From contig JAGWVA010000002.1 in assembly GCA_028875855.1 (NCBI GenBank), positions 60,535 through 124,534 on the forward strand: a DNA stretch of 64,000 nucleotides. The letters run 5' to 3'. This document shows, piece by piece, positions 9,929 through 18,862 of this stretch. Made by a program: the position numbers and the translations under genes. The notes below the pieces were generated by a model that ran no database searches, was not told the origin of the DNA, and was given only the letters and a program-made list of their open reading frames with translations. This stretch comes from Paracoccaceae bacterium (GTDB lineage Bacteria; Pseudomonadota; Alphaproteobacteria; Rhodobacterales; Rhodobacteraceae). Every line of letters begins with the position of its first letter. Positions within the stretch are counted from its first letter, which is position 1.

Positions 9929-11299
9929 CTAGACGGACCGCGTCTGCTGCGCTGCGCCGGGCAGGGTGATCCGCACCTCGAGCCCCGGCCCCGACGTGCG
10001 GTTCTCCAGCTCAAGGATGCCGCCCGCCGCCGTCAGGATTTCCGATGCGATGGTCAGCCCCAGCCCGTGGCCGGGCCCCTCGCTGTCCAGCCGCACGCCC
10101 CGGCGCATCAGATCGGCCAGCCGGTCCGGCGGAATGCCCGGCCCGTCATCGGCCAGCGTCAGCCGCAGGCCATCGGCCAGACGGAGCGTGTGCACCGAGA
10201 CCCGGGACCGGGCATGGCGGGCGGCGTTCTCGGTCAGCGCGCCAAGCGCCTCGGTCAGGTCGTCCGCGTCGATCCGGGCCGAAAGGCCTTCGGGGATACG
10301 CACGTCCCAGTCGATGCGCTTGCCCTCGGGCGTGCGGCGCACCACCGACAGGACCCGGCCCATGACCGCCGCAAGGTCGGAATGCGCGGCCGGCGCCGTG
10401 GCCGCGATCCGCGCGCGGGTCAGTTCGCGGTCCACATGCCGGTGCATCATGTCGGCGATCTGCTCGATCGCGCTGGCCGATGCATCCTCGCCATGATCGC
10501 GCAGCCGCCCGGCCTCGCCGTAAAGCGCCTGAAGGGGGGTCTTCAGCCCATGCGCCAGATCGCCCGCGCGGGTGCGCGCGCGGATCACGTCGTCCTCGCG
10601 CGCGGCGATGAGGGCATCGACTTCGCTGGCCAGCGGGCGCACCTCGACAGGGAAATCCGCCCCGAGCCGCGCGCTTTCGCCGGACCGGATCGCGGCCACG
10701 CGCGCGCCGACGGTCGCCAGCGGCCGCAGGCCCACGGCCACCTGAAGCCAGCCCGCCACGATCAGAAAGGCGGCGAGCAGGCCGAGGTAGGGGGTCATGT
10801 CGGTCACGAAGCTGCGCCCCTCTGCCACCAGTTCCGACCGGTTCATCGCCACCGCGATCATGACGGACCGATCACCCAGCCGCGGCGGCAGGATCACGTG
10901 GCGTTCCAGCGTCAGCAGCTTGCCGCCGTCGGGGCCCGGAAGGTCATGGACATGGACGGTGCCGTCGGTCGCATCCCCCGTCGGAAGGGGCAGCGTGTAG
11001 TCCCACAGCGAGCGCGAGCGCAGCGTGAAATCCTTGCCCTGCACCTGCCAGTAAAGCCCGCCGAGCGGCTGCCGGAAGCGCGGATCGCTGGGCGGCTCGG
11101 GCAGGGTCAGCGCGCCCTTGGGGTCAAGCGCCAGCCCGGCCAGAACCTGATCGAGCTGGATCGACAGGTCCGCAACGGCGCGGCGTTCGACATGGGCGTT
11201 GAACAGAAGCGACAGCCCCATCGCCGCCAGTGCCAGCGCCGCGATGACCGAGGCCGCGCCCGCGACGAAAAGACGGAAATGCAGCGACCAGCGCCTCAA
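9929..11299 (-). CDS. PhoQ-like membrane sensor histidine kinase
   Basis: 456 residues. Topology: a first transmembrane helix at about residues 10-33, a periplasmic sensor of about 130 residues, a second helix near residues 168-190, then a HAMP-like linker. The H-box is DLAHGLKTPLQAL, with the SLKTP-like context found in PhoQ-type kinases, followed by N-box ENAARHA and nucleotide motifs DDGPGIP and GHGLGLTI. Its start overlaps the stop of the response-regulator gene (ATGA), so the two are co-translated. The inducing signal is unknown; relatives respond to divalent cations, acid or cationic peptides, but that cannot be read from the sequence. Confidence 0.92.
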   Translation of the reverse strand: MRRWSLHFRLFVAGAASVIAALALAAMGLSLLFNAHVERRAVADLSIQLDQVLAGLALDPKGALTLPEPPSDPRFRQPLGGLYWQVQGKDFTLRSRSLWDYTLPLPTGDATDGTVHVHDLPGPDGGKLLTLERHVILPPRLGDRSVMIAVAMNRSELVAEGRSFVTDMTPYLGLLAAFLIVAGWLQVAVGLRPLATVGARVAAIRSGESARLGADFPVEVRPLASEVDALIAAREDDVIRARTRAGDLAHGLKTPLQALYGEAGRLRDHGEDASASAIEQIADMMHRHVDRELTRARIAATAPAAHSDLAAVMGRVLSVVRRTPEGKRIDWDVRIPEGLSARIDADDLTEALGALTENAARHARSRVSVHTLRLADGLRLTLADDGPGIPPDRLADLMRRGVRLDSEGPGHGLGLTIASEILTAAGGILELENRTSGPGLEVRITLPGAAQQTRSV

Positions 11300-11961
11300 G
11301 CCCCGCCGCCTTCGAGGAAATAGCCAAAGCCGCGCCGCGTGCCGATCACGCCGGGGCCAAGCTTGCGGCGCAGCCGCGCGATCAGTGCCTCGAGCGCATT
11401 CGCTTCGCGGGAAAATTCGTCGCCGTAGAGGTGGTCGAGGATCTCGACCGGCGGCAGCACCCGGTCACGATGCAGCATGAGGTAGGACAGGAGCCGGTAT
11501 TCCAGCGCCGACACGGTGACCGGCGCGCCGTTGACCGTCACCTCCATCTTCGCGGGATCGAGCGCCAGCGCGCCATGTTCCTGCAAGGGGCTGCCCCGCC
11601 CGGCCGAACGGCGAATGAGCGCGCGGGCGCGGGCCACGAGTTCCTCCATCCGGAAGGGCTTGGGCAGGTAGTCGTCGGCGCCCGCGTCGATGCCCTCGAC
11701 CCGCTCGGTCCAGGCGCCGCGGGCGGTCAGCACCAGCACCGGCACCTCGCATCCGTTCGCGCGCCAGCGCTTCAGCACCGTCAGCCCGTCGAGCTTCGGC
11801 AGGCCCAGATCCAGCACGATCAGATCGTAGGATTCCGTGTCGCCGCGAAACCACGCCTCTTCCCCGTCGGCGCAGGTTTCCACCAGAAACCCCGCCTTCT
11901 TCAGCGCCGCGGACAGGTCGGCCGCGATGCGGGGATCGTCTTCAACTGCCAGAACGCGCAT
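11296..11961 (-). CDS. OmpR/PhoP-family response regulator
   Basis: 221-residue regulator. Receiver domain: acidic pocket EDD near the N terminus, phospho-acceptor Asp in LIVLDLGLPKLDGL (about residue 51), Thr in LVLTARG, Lys in LPKPF. C-terminal winged helix with LEYRLLSYLMLHRDRVLPP and LEALIARLRRKLG, then GTRRGFGYFLE. Cognate kinase gene follows directly with a four-base overlap; the PepSY gene precedes it with a TGATG overlap, making a three-gene unit. Confidence 0.94.
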   Translation of the reverse strand: MRVLAVEDDPRIAADLSAALKKAGFLVETCADGEEAWFRGDTESYDLIVLDLGLPKLDGLTVLKRWRANGCEVPVLVLTARGAWTERVEGIDAGADDYLPKPFRMEELVARARALIRRSAGRGSPLQEHGALALDPAKMEVTVNGAPVTVSALEYRLLSYLMLHRDRVLPPVEILDHLYGDEFSREANALEALIARLRRKLGPGVIGTRRGFGYFLEGGGA

Positions 11962-12257
11962 CAGTCTTGTTCTTTCTCGTCCGGGATACGCTTGCCGGTG
12001 GCGGCATCGTATTGAACCTCGATCACGCGGCCCCCGTCGTCAACGATCTCGAACTCGTAGAGACGGCGGCCGTTCTTTTCCTCGTATTCGATCCGCACCA
12101 CGTTGCCGCCGTAGGTCTTTCTCACCGAGGACAGGATCTTTGCCAGCGGCAGGATCTGGTGGTGCTCATAGGCTTCGCGGGCGCGGTTCTGGTCGTCGCT
12201 GTCGGCATGGGCCGGCAGCGCAAGGCAGATCAGCAAGAGGACGGCAATCTTTCTCAT
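11961..12257 (-). CDS. Small secreted PepSY-domain protein, first gene of two-component operon
   Basis: 98 residues with a signal peptide (MRKIAVLLLICLALPAHA) and a single PepSY-like unit: a helix containing ILPLAKILSSV followed by strands with VRIEYEEKNGRRLYEFEIVD and VQYDAATGKRI. PepSY proteins are periplasmic and commonly sit next to sensor kinases, where they may modulate sensing; that role is inferred here. ATG 12257 was chosen because the signal peptide starts there; an upstream in-frame ATG (12299) would add a basic 14-residue leader. The stop overlaps the response-regulator start. Confidence 0.85.
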   Translation of the reverse strand: MRKIAVLLLICLALPAHADSDDQNRAREAYEHHQILPLAKILSSVRKTYGGNVVRIEYEEKNGRRLYEFEIVDDGGRVIEVQYDAATGKRIPDEKEQD

Positions 12258-12348
12258 GTTCCGGCTCTTCGCACCGCGGGCCTGACGGCGGGCTGACACA
12301 AACGTGACCGGCCCGCCGGGGCAGCCTAAAGCCTTGGGCGCGAGAGGG

Positions 12349-12786
12349 CTAGACCTCGAGCCAGATCGTCACCGGCCCGTCGTTGACAAGGCTCACGGCC
12401 ATGTCCGCGCCGAATTCGCCGGTCGCGACGGGGAAGCCCTCGTCCCGCATCGCCTGCGCGAAGGCCTCGTAGAGGCGGCGGCCCTCGTCTGGCGGGGCGG
12501 CGGTGGAAAAGCCGGGCCGGTTGCCGCGGCTCGTGTCGGCGGCCAGCGTGAACTGGCTGACCACCAGCGCCGCGCCGCCAACATCGCGCAGCGAGCGGTT
12601 CATGCGCCCCTCGTCGTCCTTGAAGATGCGCAGCTTGCCGATCTTTGCGGCCAGTTGCGCAGGCTTGTCGTCCCCGTCGCCCTGCATCGCGCAGACAAGG
12701 ATCAGAAGGCCCGCGCCGATCTCGCCGATCAGCGCGCCATCGACCGAGACGGAGGCGCGGCTCACCCGTTGAAGAAGGGCGCGCAT
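12349..12786 (-). CDS. dtd: D-aminoacyl-tRNA deacylase
   Basis: 145-residue cytoplasmic enzyme that hydrolyses D-amino acids wrongly attached to tRNA. The N terminus [17 protein letters not shown], the catalytic [17 protein letters not shown] segment and the [10 protein letters not shown] motif near the C terminus are diagnostic, and the length is standard. The ATG at 12786 overlaps the stop of the upstream sugar-kinase gene (TGATG), so the pair is probably co-translated although the functions are unrelated. Confidence 0.96.
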   Translation of the reverse strand: MRALLQRVSRASVSVDGALIGEIGAGLLILVCAMQGDGDDKPAQLAAKIGKLRIFKDDEGRMNRSLRDVGGAALVVSQFTLAADTSRGNRPGFSTAAPPDEGRRLYEAFAQAMRDEGFPVATGEFGADMAVSLVNDGPVTIWLEV

Positions 12787-13709
12787 CAGGCGATCTCGTC
12801 CACCCAGGGCGGGTTCGCGCCGGCCCGGCTGACGGTGATCGCGGCGGCCTTGCCCCCAAGCGTCAGCGCCTCGCGCAGAAGCGCCGCGTCGGCCGTGGCG
12901 ACGGCGGACTTGGTCAGCGCGCCCGCTCGGTGCAGCGCGGCAAGGATGCCGGCGTTGAACGTGTCGCCCGCACCCACCGTATCCACGACCTCGACCTTGT
13001 TGGCGGCGACCGTGACGGTGTGATGGGCGGTGAAGGCCGTGGCGCCCTTTGCCCCTTCGGTGATGAAGACGATCTTCGGGCCCCGTGCCAGCAGCCCTTT
13101 GGCCAGCGCCGGGATGTCGTCCGTCCCTTCCAGCCAGCGCAGATCCTCGTCCGACAGCTTCACGATGTCGGCCTGCGCGATCATCCGGCCGATCCGGGCG
13201 CGGTAGCCTTTCTCGTCGGAGATGAAGCCCGGGCGGATGTTGGGGTCGATCATCGTCACGCGGGTTTCCGCCGCCCGTGTCATCAGCGTTTCGTAGGCGG
13301 TGGCGGCGGGGTCGTTCACAAGGCTGATGCCGCCGAAGAAGAGCGCCTGCACATCCGCGGGCAGCGCGGGCAGGTCTTCGACCGACAGAAGCCGCCCGGC
13401 GGTGTTCTCGTCGTAAAAGGCATAGGTCGCCTGACCGTCCACCAGCTTGACGAAGGCCAGCGTCGTGGGCCGGCCCGAGCGCGCCGCCAGCGCGGTATCG
13501 ACCTTCGAGGCGGCCAGCGTGTCGGTCAGCACCTCGCCGAAGAGATCGGTCGAAAGCCCCGAGAAGAACCCCGACGGCGCGCCAAGACGACCAAGCGCGA
13601 TGGCGGTGTTGAAGACCGCGCCGCCGGCATGGGGCGCAAAGGCGGATTCGCCCTCCTTGGTGACACGGGGGAGCATGTCGATCAGGGCTTCGCCGCAGCT
13701 CAGGATCAT
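12786..13709 (-). CDS. PfkB-family carbohydrate kinase (fructokinase-like)
   Basis: 307 residues. The N-terminal substrate region [10 protein letters not shown] and [15 protein letters not shown], plus the C-terminal ATP/anion-hole signature [17 protein letters not shown] (catalytic Asp in GAGD), identify a ribokinase/PfkB sugar kinase. Its pattern is closest to bacterial fructokinases, but substrate choice is uncertain. No sugar transporter lies beside it. It is transcribed with dtd and diverges from the Hsp20 gene across 134 bp. Confidence 0.88.
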   Translation of the reverse strand: MILSCGEALIDMLPRVTKEGESAFAPHAGGAVFNTAIALGRLGAPSGFFSGLSTDLFGEVLTDTLAASKVDTALAARSGRPTTLAFVKLVDGQATYAFYDENTAGRLLSVEDLPALPADVQALFFGGISLVNDPAATAYETLMTRAAETRVTMIDPNIRPGFISDEKGYRARIGRMIAQADIVKLSDEDLRWLEGTDDIPALAKGLLARGPKIVFITEGAKGATAFTAHHTVTVAANKVEVVDTVGAGDTFNAGILAALHRAGALTKSAVATADAALLREALTLGGKAAAITVSRAGANPPWVDEIA

Positions 13710-13843
13710 GGGGGCCTCCTTGGGGCAGATTTCGCCCCTGCTTTAGTGGCCCCCGCGGCGCGGGGCAACGGATTTGACGGAAATCATCGCGGCGACTCGG
13801 GCGCGGCGTGACTGTTTTTCCGACACATCGAAAGGGAAGACCC

Positions 13844-14263
13844 ATGGTCGAGAAAACACATGCAAGCGGCTTCTGGCCTTCGCTTTACGAGCCGTTCCGC
13901 ACCATCGGCAACCGCGTCGCGGACTGGTTCGCCCCCGCCTCGGAGGCTTCGTCGAACGACACGGCCTATGCCATCGCCATCGAACTGCCGGGCGTCGCGG
14001 AAGAGGACATCCAGATGACGCTGGACGATGGCGTCGTCACGGTCAGCGGCGAAAAGCGCACCGCGCGCGAGGAAGAGGGCGAGAGCTGGTATTTCAGCGA
14101 ACGCCAGTTCGGCTCGTTCAGCCGCAGCTTTCGCCTGCCGCCGGACGCGGATGAGGCGGGCGTCGCGGCCACGCTCAAGGATGGGGTGTTGACGATCACC
14201 GTGCCCAAGCGTGCGGCGTCGGCTGCCGAGGGGGCGCGGACGATCAGCATCCGTCGGGGCTGA
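13844..14263 (+). CDS. Hsp20 / alpha-crystallin family small heat-shock protein
   Basis: 139-residue ATP-independent holdase chaperone. The alpha-crystallin domain spans about residues 40-135, with [28 protein letters not shown] strands and the conserved C-terminal strand [12 protein letters not shown]. The start at ATG 13844 has a strong AAGGGAAGA ribosome-binding site. The 134-bp upstream gap should carry a heat-shock promoter, but no clear RpoH -10/-35 pair was convincing by eye. Confidence 0.94.
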   Translation: MVEKTHASGFWPSLYEPFRTIGNRVADWFAPASEASSNDTAYAIAIELPGVAEEDIQMTLDDGVVTVSGEKRTAREEEGESWYFSERQFGSFSRSFRLPPDADEAGVAATLKDGVLTITVPKRAASAAEGARTISIRRG

Positions 14264-14278
14264 CGGCGCCCGCCGCCC

Positions 14279-15034
14279 TCAGGCCTGACCGCCCGCGATC
14301 TCGATCGCCTGACCGTTGACGCTTTCGGCGCCCGGCTCGCACAGCCAGAGCGCGGCGGCGGCGACCTCTTCGGGCGCGATGAGGCGGCCGTGGCGGTTGG
14401 CGCTTTCCATCAGGCGCCGCGCCTCGTCGGGCGAGATGCCGGCGCGCTGCGCGATGCTTTCGGTGTTCTGCAGGACGATGTCGGTATCGGTGTAGCCCGG
14501 GCAGAGCGCGTTGAAGGTGATCCCGGTGCCAAGGTAATCCTCGCTCAGCGCGCGGATGAGGCCGATGACGCCGTGCTTGGAGGCGGTATAGGCCGGTGCG
14601 CCCTTCAGCCCGCGCAGCCCGGCGACGGACGAGACCGCGATCACCCGGCCCCAGCCCTCCGAGCGCATCCCGTGCAGGCATTCCCGGATCGTGAGGAAGG
14701 CGCCGTCGAGGTTCGTCGTCATGATCCGCCGCCAGAAGCTCAGCTCGGTCTTGTGCAGCGCCCGGCCCTCGGCGATGCCGGCATTGGCGATGCAGATCGT
14801 GATCGGGCCATGGGCGCGGGTCGCCTGCTGGATGGCGTTGGTGATCGACGCCTCGACGGTGACGTCCATCATGACGGGGTGCAGGCCATGAATGTCGCCC
14901 GCCTCGTCCAGCACATTGGCCCGCCGCCCGGTGATCGTGACATTCGCGCCGGCACCGGCAAGGGCGCGGGCAATGGCAAGACCGATCCCGGTTCCGCCGC
15001 CGGTCACGAGTGCGTGGCGCCCCGCGAGGGTAAT
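14279..15034 (-). CDS. Short-chain dehydrogenase/reductase (3-hydroxyacyl or 3-oxoacyl type)
   Basis: 251 residues when begun at ATT 15034. Rossmann motif TGGGTGIG near residues 10-17, NAGIAEG, catalytic Ser in AVSSVAG, and YTASK for the Tyr-x3-Lys pair, then the substrate lid region NALCPGYTDTD. The protein resembles NAD(P)-dependent 3-hydroxybutyrate or 3-oxoacyl dehydrogenases; exact substrate unknown. No ATG, GTG or TTG occurs at a plausible place near the N terminus; a perfect GAGGAGGAG ribosome-binding site ends six bases before ATT, giving the canonical family length. The rare ATT start is an inference. The gene stands alone, convergent with hsp20. Confidence 0.87.
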   Translation of the reverse strand: MTLAGRHALVTGGGTGIGLAIARALAGAGANVTITGRRANVLDEAGDIHGLHPVMMDVTVEASITNAIQQATRAHGPITICIANAGIAEGRALHKTELSFWRRIMTTNLDGAFLTIRECLHGMRSEGWGRVIAVSSVAGLRGLKGAPAYTASKHGVIGLIRALSEDYLGTGITFNALCPGYTDTDIVLQNTESIAQRAGISPDEARRLMESANRHGRLIAPEEVAAAALWLCEPGAESVNGQAIEIAGGQA

Positions 15035-15148
15035 GGCTGTCTCCTCCTCGTTTCTCCCGACGACGTTACCCCGCCCGGCTTCGCGGTCAACGGCGCGACG
15101 ATACACGCGCGGGGCGATTGTCGCGGAGTTGATGCGCCCTTGCCACGA

Positions 15149-16456
15149 TCAGGGGTGCCAGCCGTCGGTCAGCGTGTTCAGGAAGGCGACGATCTGGGCG
15201 ATCTCGGCATCGCTCAAGGCGGGTTTGTCGCCGGGCTTGCGGCCGAAGGGGGCGTCGATCCGGTCGATATTGGGCCAGAAGGGTTTGGGCAGGTCATTGT
15301 AGATTGCGACCCGGCCATCCTTGCCCCTTGGGTAGATCGCGCCCGGGTCGCTGTCGCGCAGGGCGTAGAACCGCACGACGTCGGTCAGCGACCGATAGAT
15401 CCCGTTGTGGAAGAACACATGCCGTGTCGCCACGTTGCGCAGCGTCGGCGTCTTGAACAGGCCGCAGAGCTTGCCCTTGTGCGTGACGGAATCCCTCCGC
15501 AGCGGACCGCAAAGGCCAAGGTCGAAATAGCGCGGATCGGCATTCGCCGGGATCGCGGGATTGCGGGGCACGGCCAGCGCCTCGTATTCGTAATCGGTGA
15601 ACATCGGCGGCTTGCCGTCCGCGCTCGGGCGGTCGAGGTGGCAGGCGGCGCAGTTGCCCTTCTTGGGGTCCTCGAAAAGCTTCAGGCCCGCCGTCTCGGC
15701 CGGGGTCAGGCGCGCCTTGCCGGCAAGGAAGGCGTCGTATTTGCTGGAAAACGGGTGGAAAGAGGCATCCTCGACCTCGAAGCGCGCGATGGCAAAGGCG
15801 CCTTCATCGACCAGCATCGCGTCGTCGTGCAGGACCTGCTGCCCGAAAAGCTGGGCAAGCTCCGCCCCATAGCCCTTGCGGAATTTCGCGGCCAGATCGG
15901 CCGTGCCCGTGTTGGCCATCTCGAAGGGCGACAACAGCGGCCCAAGCGCCTGATCCTGAAGCGTGTCGGCGCGGCCGTCCCAGAAGAGGCCCCCGCGCGG
16001 CACCTCGGCGGTCGCGGTGCTGCCATGCTTCTGGCGGGCCTTCATCGCGGCGACCAGCTTGGCCATCGCGCCCGCGGCATTGCCCTCGGCCTGCCCGTCA
16101 GAGGCGGCAACAGCCATCGGCGTGGCTTCGCCCGCCTCGCTCGTCGGGTTCTCGGCGCCGATGGTGAAGGCGGGCGTGTCGGATTTGTAGGTGAGCGTGG
16201 GAACCGCGCGCAGGCCCGGCCGGTCCATGTTCGGCCCCCCGCGTTCCACCGCCGCATCGCCTGTTGGCGCGTAATGGTTCGCAGGGTCGTGGCAGAAGGC
16301 GCAGGACATCGCGCCAGAGCCCGAGAGCGACGGGTCGAAGAACATCGTCTTGCCAAGCGCCGCAACCGCGCTCAGCCCGTCGGCAGAGGCCGCCCCCGCA
16401 AGCGCGAGGGCGGTCAGAAGGGCGGCCGATGCGGCCAGTTTCACCACAAACCGCAT
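15149..16456 (-). CDS. Di-haem cytochrome c peroxidase family protein
   Basis: 435 residues with a signal peptide (first 25 residues, ending AGAASA) and two c-type haem sites, CAFCH (about residue 52) and CAACH (about residue 273). The arrangement matches the bacterial di-haem peroxidase/MauG superfamily, which reduces peroxide or oxidises protein partners in the periplasm. Motifs RAVPTLTYKS and FKTPTLRNVA are the usual inter-domain segments. A GAGGAAAGGG ribosome-binding site precedes the ATG. It lies 11 bp downstream of a secreted phosphoesterase gene in the same direction, so the two are probably one transcript. Confidence 0.9.
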   Translation of the reverse strand: MRFVVKLAASAALLTALALAGAASADGLSAVAALGKTMFFDPSLSGSGAMSCAFCHDPANHYAPTGDAAVERGGPNMDRPGLRAVPTLTYKSDTPAFTIGAENPTSEAGEATPMAVAASDGQAEGNAAGAMAKLVAAMKARQKHGSTATAEVPRGGLFWDGRADTLQDQALGPLLSPFEMANTGTADLAAKFRKGYGAELAQLFGQQVLHDDAMLVDEGAFAIARFEVEDASFHPFSSKYDAFLAGKARLTPAETAGLKLFEDPKKGNCAACHLDRPSADGKPPMFTDYEYEALAVPRNPAIPANADPRYFDLGLCGPLRRDSVTHKGKLCGLFKTPTLRNVATRHVFFHNGIYRSLTDVVRFYALRDSDPGAIYPRGKDGRVAIYNDLPKPFWPNIDRIDAPFGRKPGDKPALSDAEIAQIVAFLNTLTDGWHP

Positions 16457-16467
16457 CGGCCCTTTCC

Positions 16468-18090
16468 TCAGTTCGACACCGGCTCGCCGGTCTTCGGATC
16501 GAGGATCATCGCCGCCATGCGCGGCTTGGACCAGTCGAACATGCCGTCGATCGAGCCCGCGATCGCATCGAACGACCCTTGGCCAAGGCGTTGGCCGGCC
16601 AGCCAGTTGTCCTCGATGAAGCGGGTGACCGAGCTTTGGTCGGTCACGGTGTGATCGACGAAGTTCTTCCGCGCATAGGGCGACACGACGATGAACGGCA
16701 TCCGCGTGCCGTAGCCGCAGCGGCCCTGCACCGGCAGGCCCATCACGCCCGGCAGCGCCGTGCCCGCGCCGCAGGCCGCGCCGTTGAGCACGTCATAGCC
16801 CTTCACGGGAATGTCCGAGCTGTTGATGACGTGGTGGGCGTGGTCATACCAGCCGTCCGAGTCGTCATAGGCGACGATCACGGCGGTGTCCTTCCAGAAG
16901 GGCGACTTCTGCAGGCTGTTGATCGCCTTGACGACGAAATCCTGTTCGTCCAGCGGGTCGGAATAGCCGGCGTGGCCGTCCTGATAGGCGGCAGCCTTCA
17001 GGAACGACACGGCGGGCAGGTTCCCGGCCTTGAGCGCGGCATACCAGTCGGTCAGGTCATACTGGTGGTTGGCGCCGCCGTCATGGCTCGTGCCGATCGC
17101 CTCGACCGAGGACGGGCGGATGTGCTTGGGGTTCGCCGTCGAGGGGTAATACTGGAACGGCTCGTGGTGCGGGATGTAATCGCCCGATTTCACGTTGATA
17201 TAGGGCGAGGTCGTGGTGCGGTGGCAGCCGCTGGAACCGTCGGCGTTCTTCGCGGTCAGGTCGAAGCCGCCTTCGAACCAGCCCCAGGTCACGCCGCGGG
17301 CGTTCATCAGGTCGCCCACGTTCTTGCCGGTCATCAGCGCGGTCGGGTATTTCGGGTTCGAACAGACGTCGCCGGTCGGGTCGAGGTCCGAGATCATCGT
17401 CCAGCCGCCCTGTCCGTCGGGCACGACGCGGCCGCCGTCATAGGTGCCGTCCTTTTCCAGCTTGTAACCCGGCGGCAGGAAGACGCCGTTGGTCTGACCC
17501 GACACGAGGTTGATCGCGCCCGGGGTCGAGGGCCCGAAGGTGGTCGAGAAGTTAGCGTCGTTCATCGCGTAGTTCTGGGCGTAGGTCCACAGCGCCGTGA
17601 CGGTGTTGCCGTCATAGTAACCCATCACCTGGCCCTTGGTGCCGAAGGCGCCGGCGCCGTCCTTGCTGCCTTTGCCGGTGTGCTTGGGGAACAGGTCCAT
17701 CCTGAAGTTGTCGAAGGCCGCCTGTTCGGCGGTATAGCCGTGGTTCTGGTCGGCGGTGCCCGCCTGCGTGCGGTCAAGCCGGAACGGCCCGGACGCGTCG
17801 GCGCCGTTCTGCGCATCCGCGTTGGGGTTCTTGTCCAGCAGCCCTGCGTGGGCCAGCGTGTCGATCTGCGCCGGCGTGCCCTCTGCGGCATGGAAGGCCG
17901 GCTCGCCCGCCGGGTTCGCGGCCTTGGGGTAGGTCGCGAAGTAATGGTCGAAGGAGACGTTCTCCTGGAAGATCACGACCAGATGCTTGATCGGGGTCGC
18001 GGTCGGGGCAGCCATCGCGGGCGTGTGAAAGGCCATCACGGCCAGGGCAGAAGTGGCGGCCAGCGTCACCTTGCGCGTCAGACGGGTCAT
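16468..18090 (-). CDS. Secreted phosphoesterase (phospholipase C / AcpA-type acid phosphatase superfamily)
   Basis: 540-residue exported protein: signal peptide through about residue 27 (ending HTPAMA), then HLVVIFQENVSFDHYFATYP, the metal-binding N-terminal motif of the phosphoesterase family PF04185. Further active-site segments are NDANFSTTFGPSTPGAINLV, SHDGGANHQY and VAYDDSDGWYDHAHHV. Members include phospholipase C and acid phosphatases; the real substrate is not evident. Strong GAGGAGACG ribosome-binding site. It precedes the di-haem peroxidase by 11 bp, a pairing that suggests joint periplasmic function or shared regulation (for example phosphate supply), which is inference. Confidence 0.88.
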   Translation of the reverse strand: MTRLTRKVTLAATSALAVMAFHTPAMAAPTATPIKHLVVIFQENVSFDHYFATYPKAANPAGEPAFHAAEGTPAQIDTLAHAGLLDKNPNADAQNGADASGPFRLDRTQAGTADQNHGYTAEQAAFDNFRMDLFPKHTGKGSKDGAGAFGTKGQVMGYYDGNTVTALWTYAQNYAMNDANFSTTFGPSTPGAINLVSGQTNGVFLPPGYKLEKDGTYDGGRVVPDGQGGWTMISDLDPTGDVCSNPKYPTALMTGKNVGDLMNARGVTWGWFEGGFDLTAKNADGSSGCHRTTTSPYINVKSGDYIPHHEPFQYYPSTANPKHIRPSSVEAIGTSHDGGANHQYDLTDWYAALKAGNLPAVSFLKAAAYQDGHAGYSDPLDEQDFVVKAINSLQKSPFWKDTAVIVAYDDSDGWYDHAHHVINSSDIPVKGYDVLNGAACGAGTALPGVMGLPVQGRCGYGTRMPFIVVSPYARKNFVDHTVTDQSSVTRFIEDNWLAGQRLGQGSFDAIAGSIDGMFDWSKPRMAAMILDPKTGEPVSN

Positions 18091-18181
18091 CGTCGTCTCC
18101 TCGGGGTTGAACAGTGCCTCGGACTTGCCCGTGAAGCGTGACAGGTCGGTGATGGCGCGGGATCACGTCTGCGTGAGCGGC

Positions 18182-18802
18182 TCAGTTCCCGGCGGCGGGC
18201 GTCGTCGCATCGCCGTTTGCCTCGGGCGTTCCCACCGCCACCTGCGGCTGGCCGAGGTTGTAGGTGAAGAGCCCCAGCATCCGCGCGGCCCCCAGCGACA
18301 GGATCGCGCTGTCCAGCCCGCGTTCGGCCTGAAAGCGGCGCAGGGCGGCCTGGGTGGGCGCGTCCATCGCGCCGGTCAGGGGGCCGTTGTAATAGCCCCG
18401 CGCCAGCAGCGCGCGTTGCAGAGTGCCGACGAAGTCGGGCGTCACGTCCGTGGGGCAGGGGGTTCGGAACCAGACGTTCTGGCGATCCTGCACGATGCGC
18501 TGGCGGGTGATCGTCTGGTATTCGGCGGGCTGGGCGGGCTGGCCGTCCTTGGCCGGTTTCGCGGGCTGGACAAGCTGGTGGATCGTGTCGGTCTCGAAGA
18601 CCGCGGGGGTCACGGCATCGGCCCAGCATTCCCCGGGGATCGTCGAGGGCGGCTCGGCACTGTTGGAACGGACGAGGTTGGCAGAGAGCGACTGCGGACC
18701 GATCGCGCCGGTCCTCAGCAGCGGGTCCTGCGCGCCGGGGTTGGCACAGGCCGACAGGAGCAGGGCAAGTCCCGCGCCTGCCAGCGGAATGGATCGGTTC
18801 AT
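18182..18802 (-). CDS. Lipoprotein with peptidoglycan-binding-like domain
   Basis: 206 residues. Signal sequence with a good lipobox, ALLLSAC, so it should be lipidated and sorted to the envelope. The central part contains ECWAD and a repeated Gln/Pro/Lys-rich segment; residues about 120-165 (TLQRALLARGYYNGPLTGAM, then TQAALRRFQAERGL) form a peptidoglycan-binding type 1 fold. The C-terminal tail is disordered and Ala/Thr-rich. It lies 91 bp upstream of the phosphoesterase gene in the same orientation. Likely a cell-wall-anchored outer-membrane lipoprotein; no enzymatic domain is visible. Confidence 0.85.
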   Translation of the reverse strand: MNRSIPLAGAGLALLLSACANPGAQDPLLRTGAIGPQSLSANLVRSNSAEPPSTIPGECWADAVTPAVFETDTIHQLVQPAKPAKDGQPAQPAEYQTITRQRIVQDRQNVWFRTPCPTDVTPDFVGTLQRALLARGYYNGPLTGAMDAPTQAALRRFQAERGLDSAILSLGAARMLGLFTYNLGQPQVAVGTPEANGDATTPAAGN

Positions 18803-18862
18803 GGCTGCTGCCCCCTCGCGGTTTTCGGGCGACGTTAGCCGCCGGACGGGGCGCGGGGAAGC

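Noticed and set aside
13710..13843. Heat-shock (RpoH) promoter before hsp20
   Set aside because: A TTGACG hexamer is present at 13774 but no acceptable -10 lies at a suitable distance.
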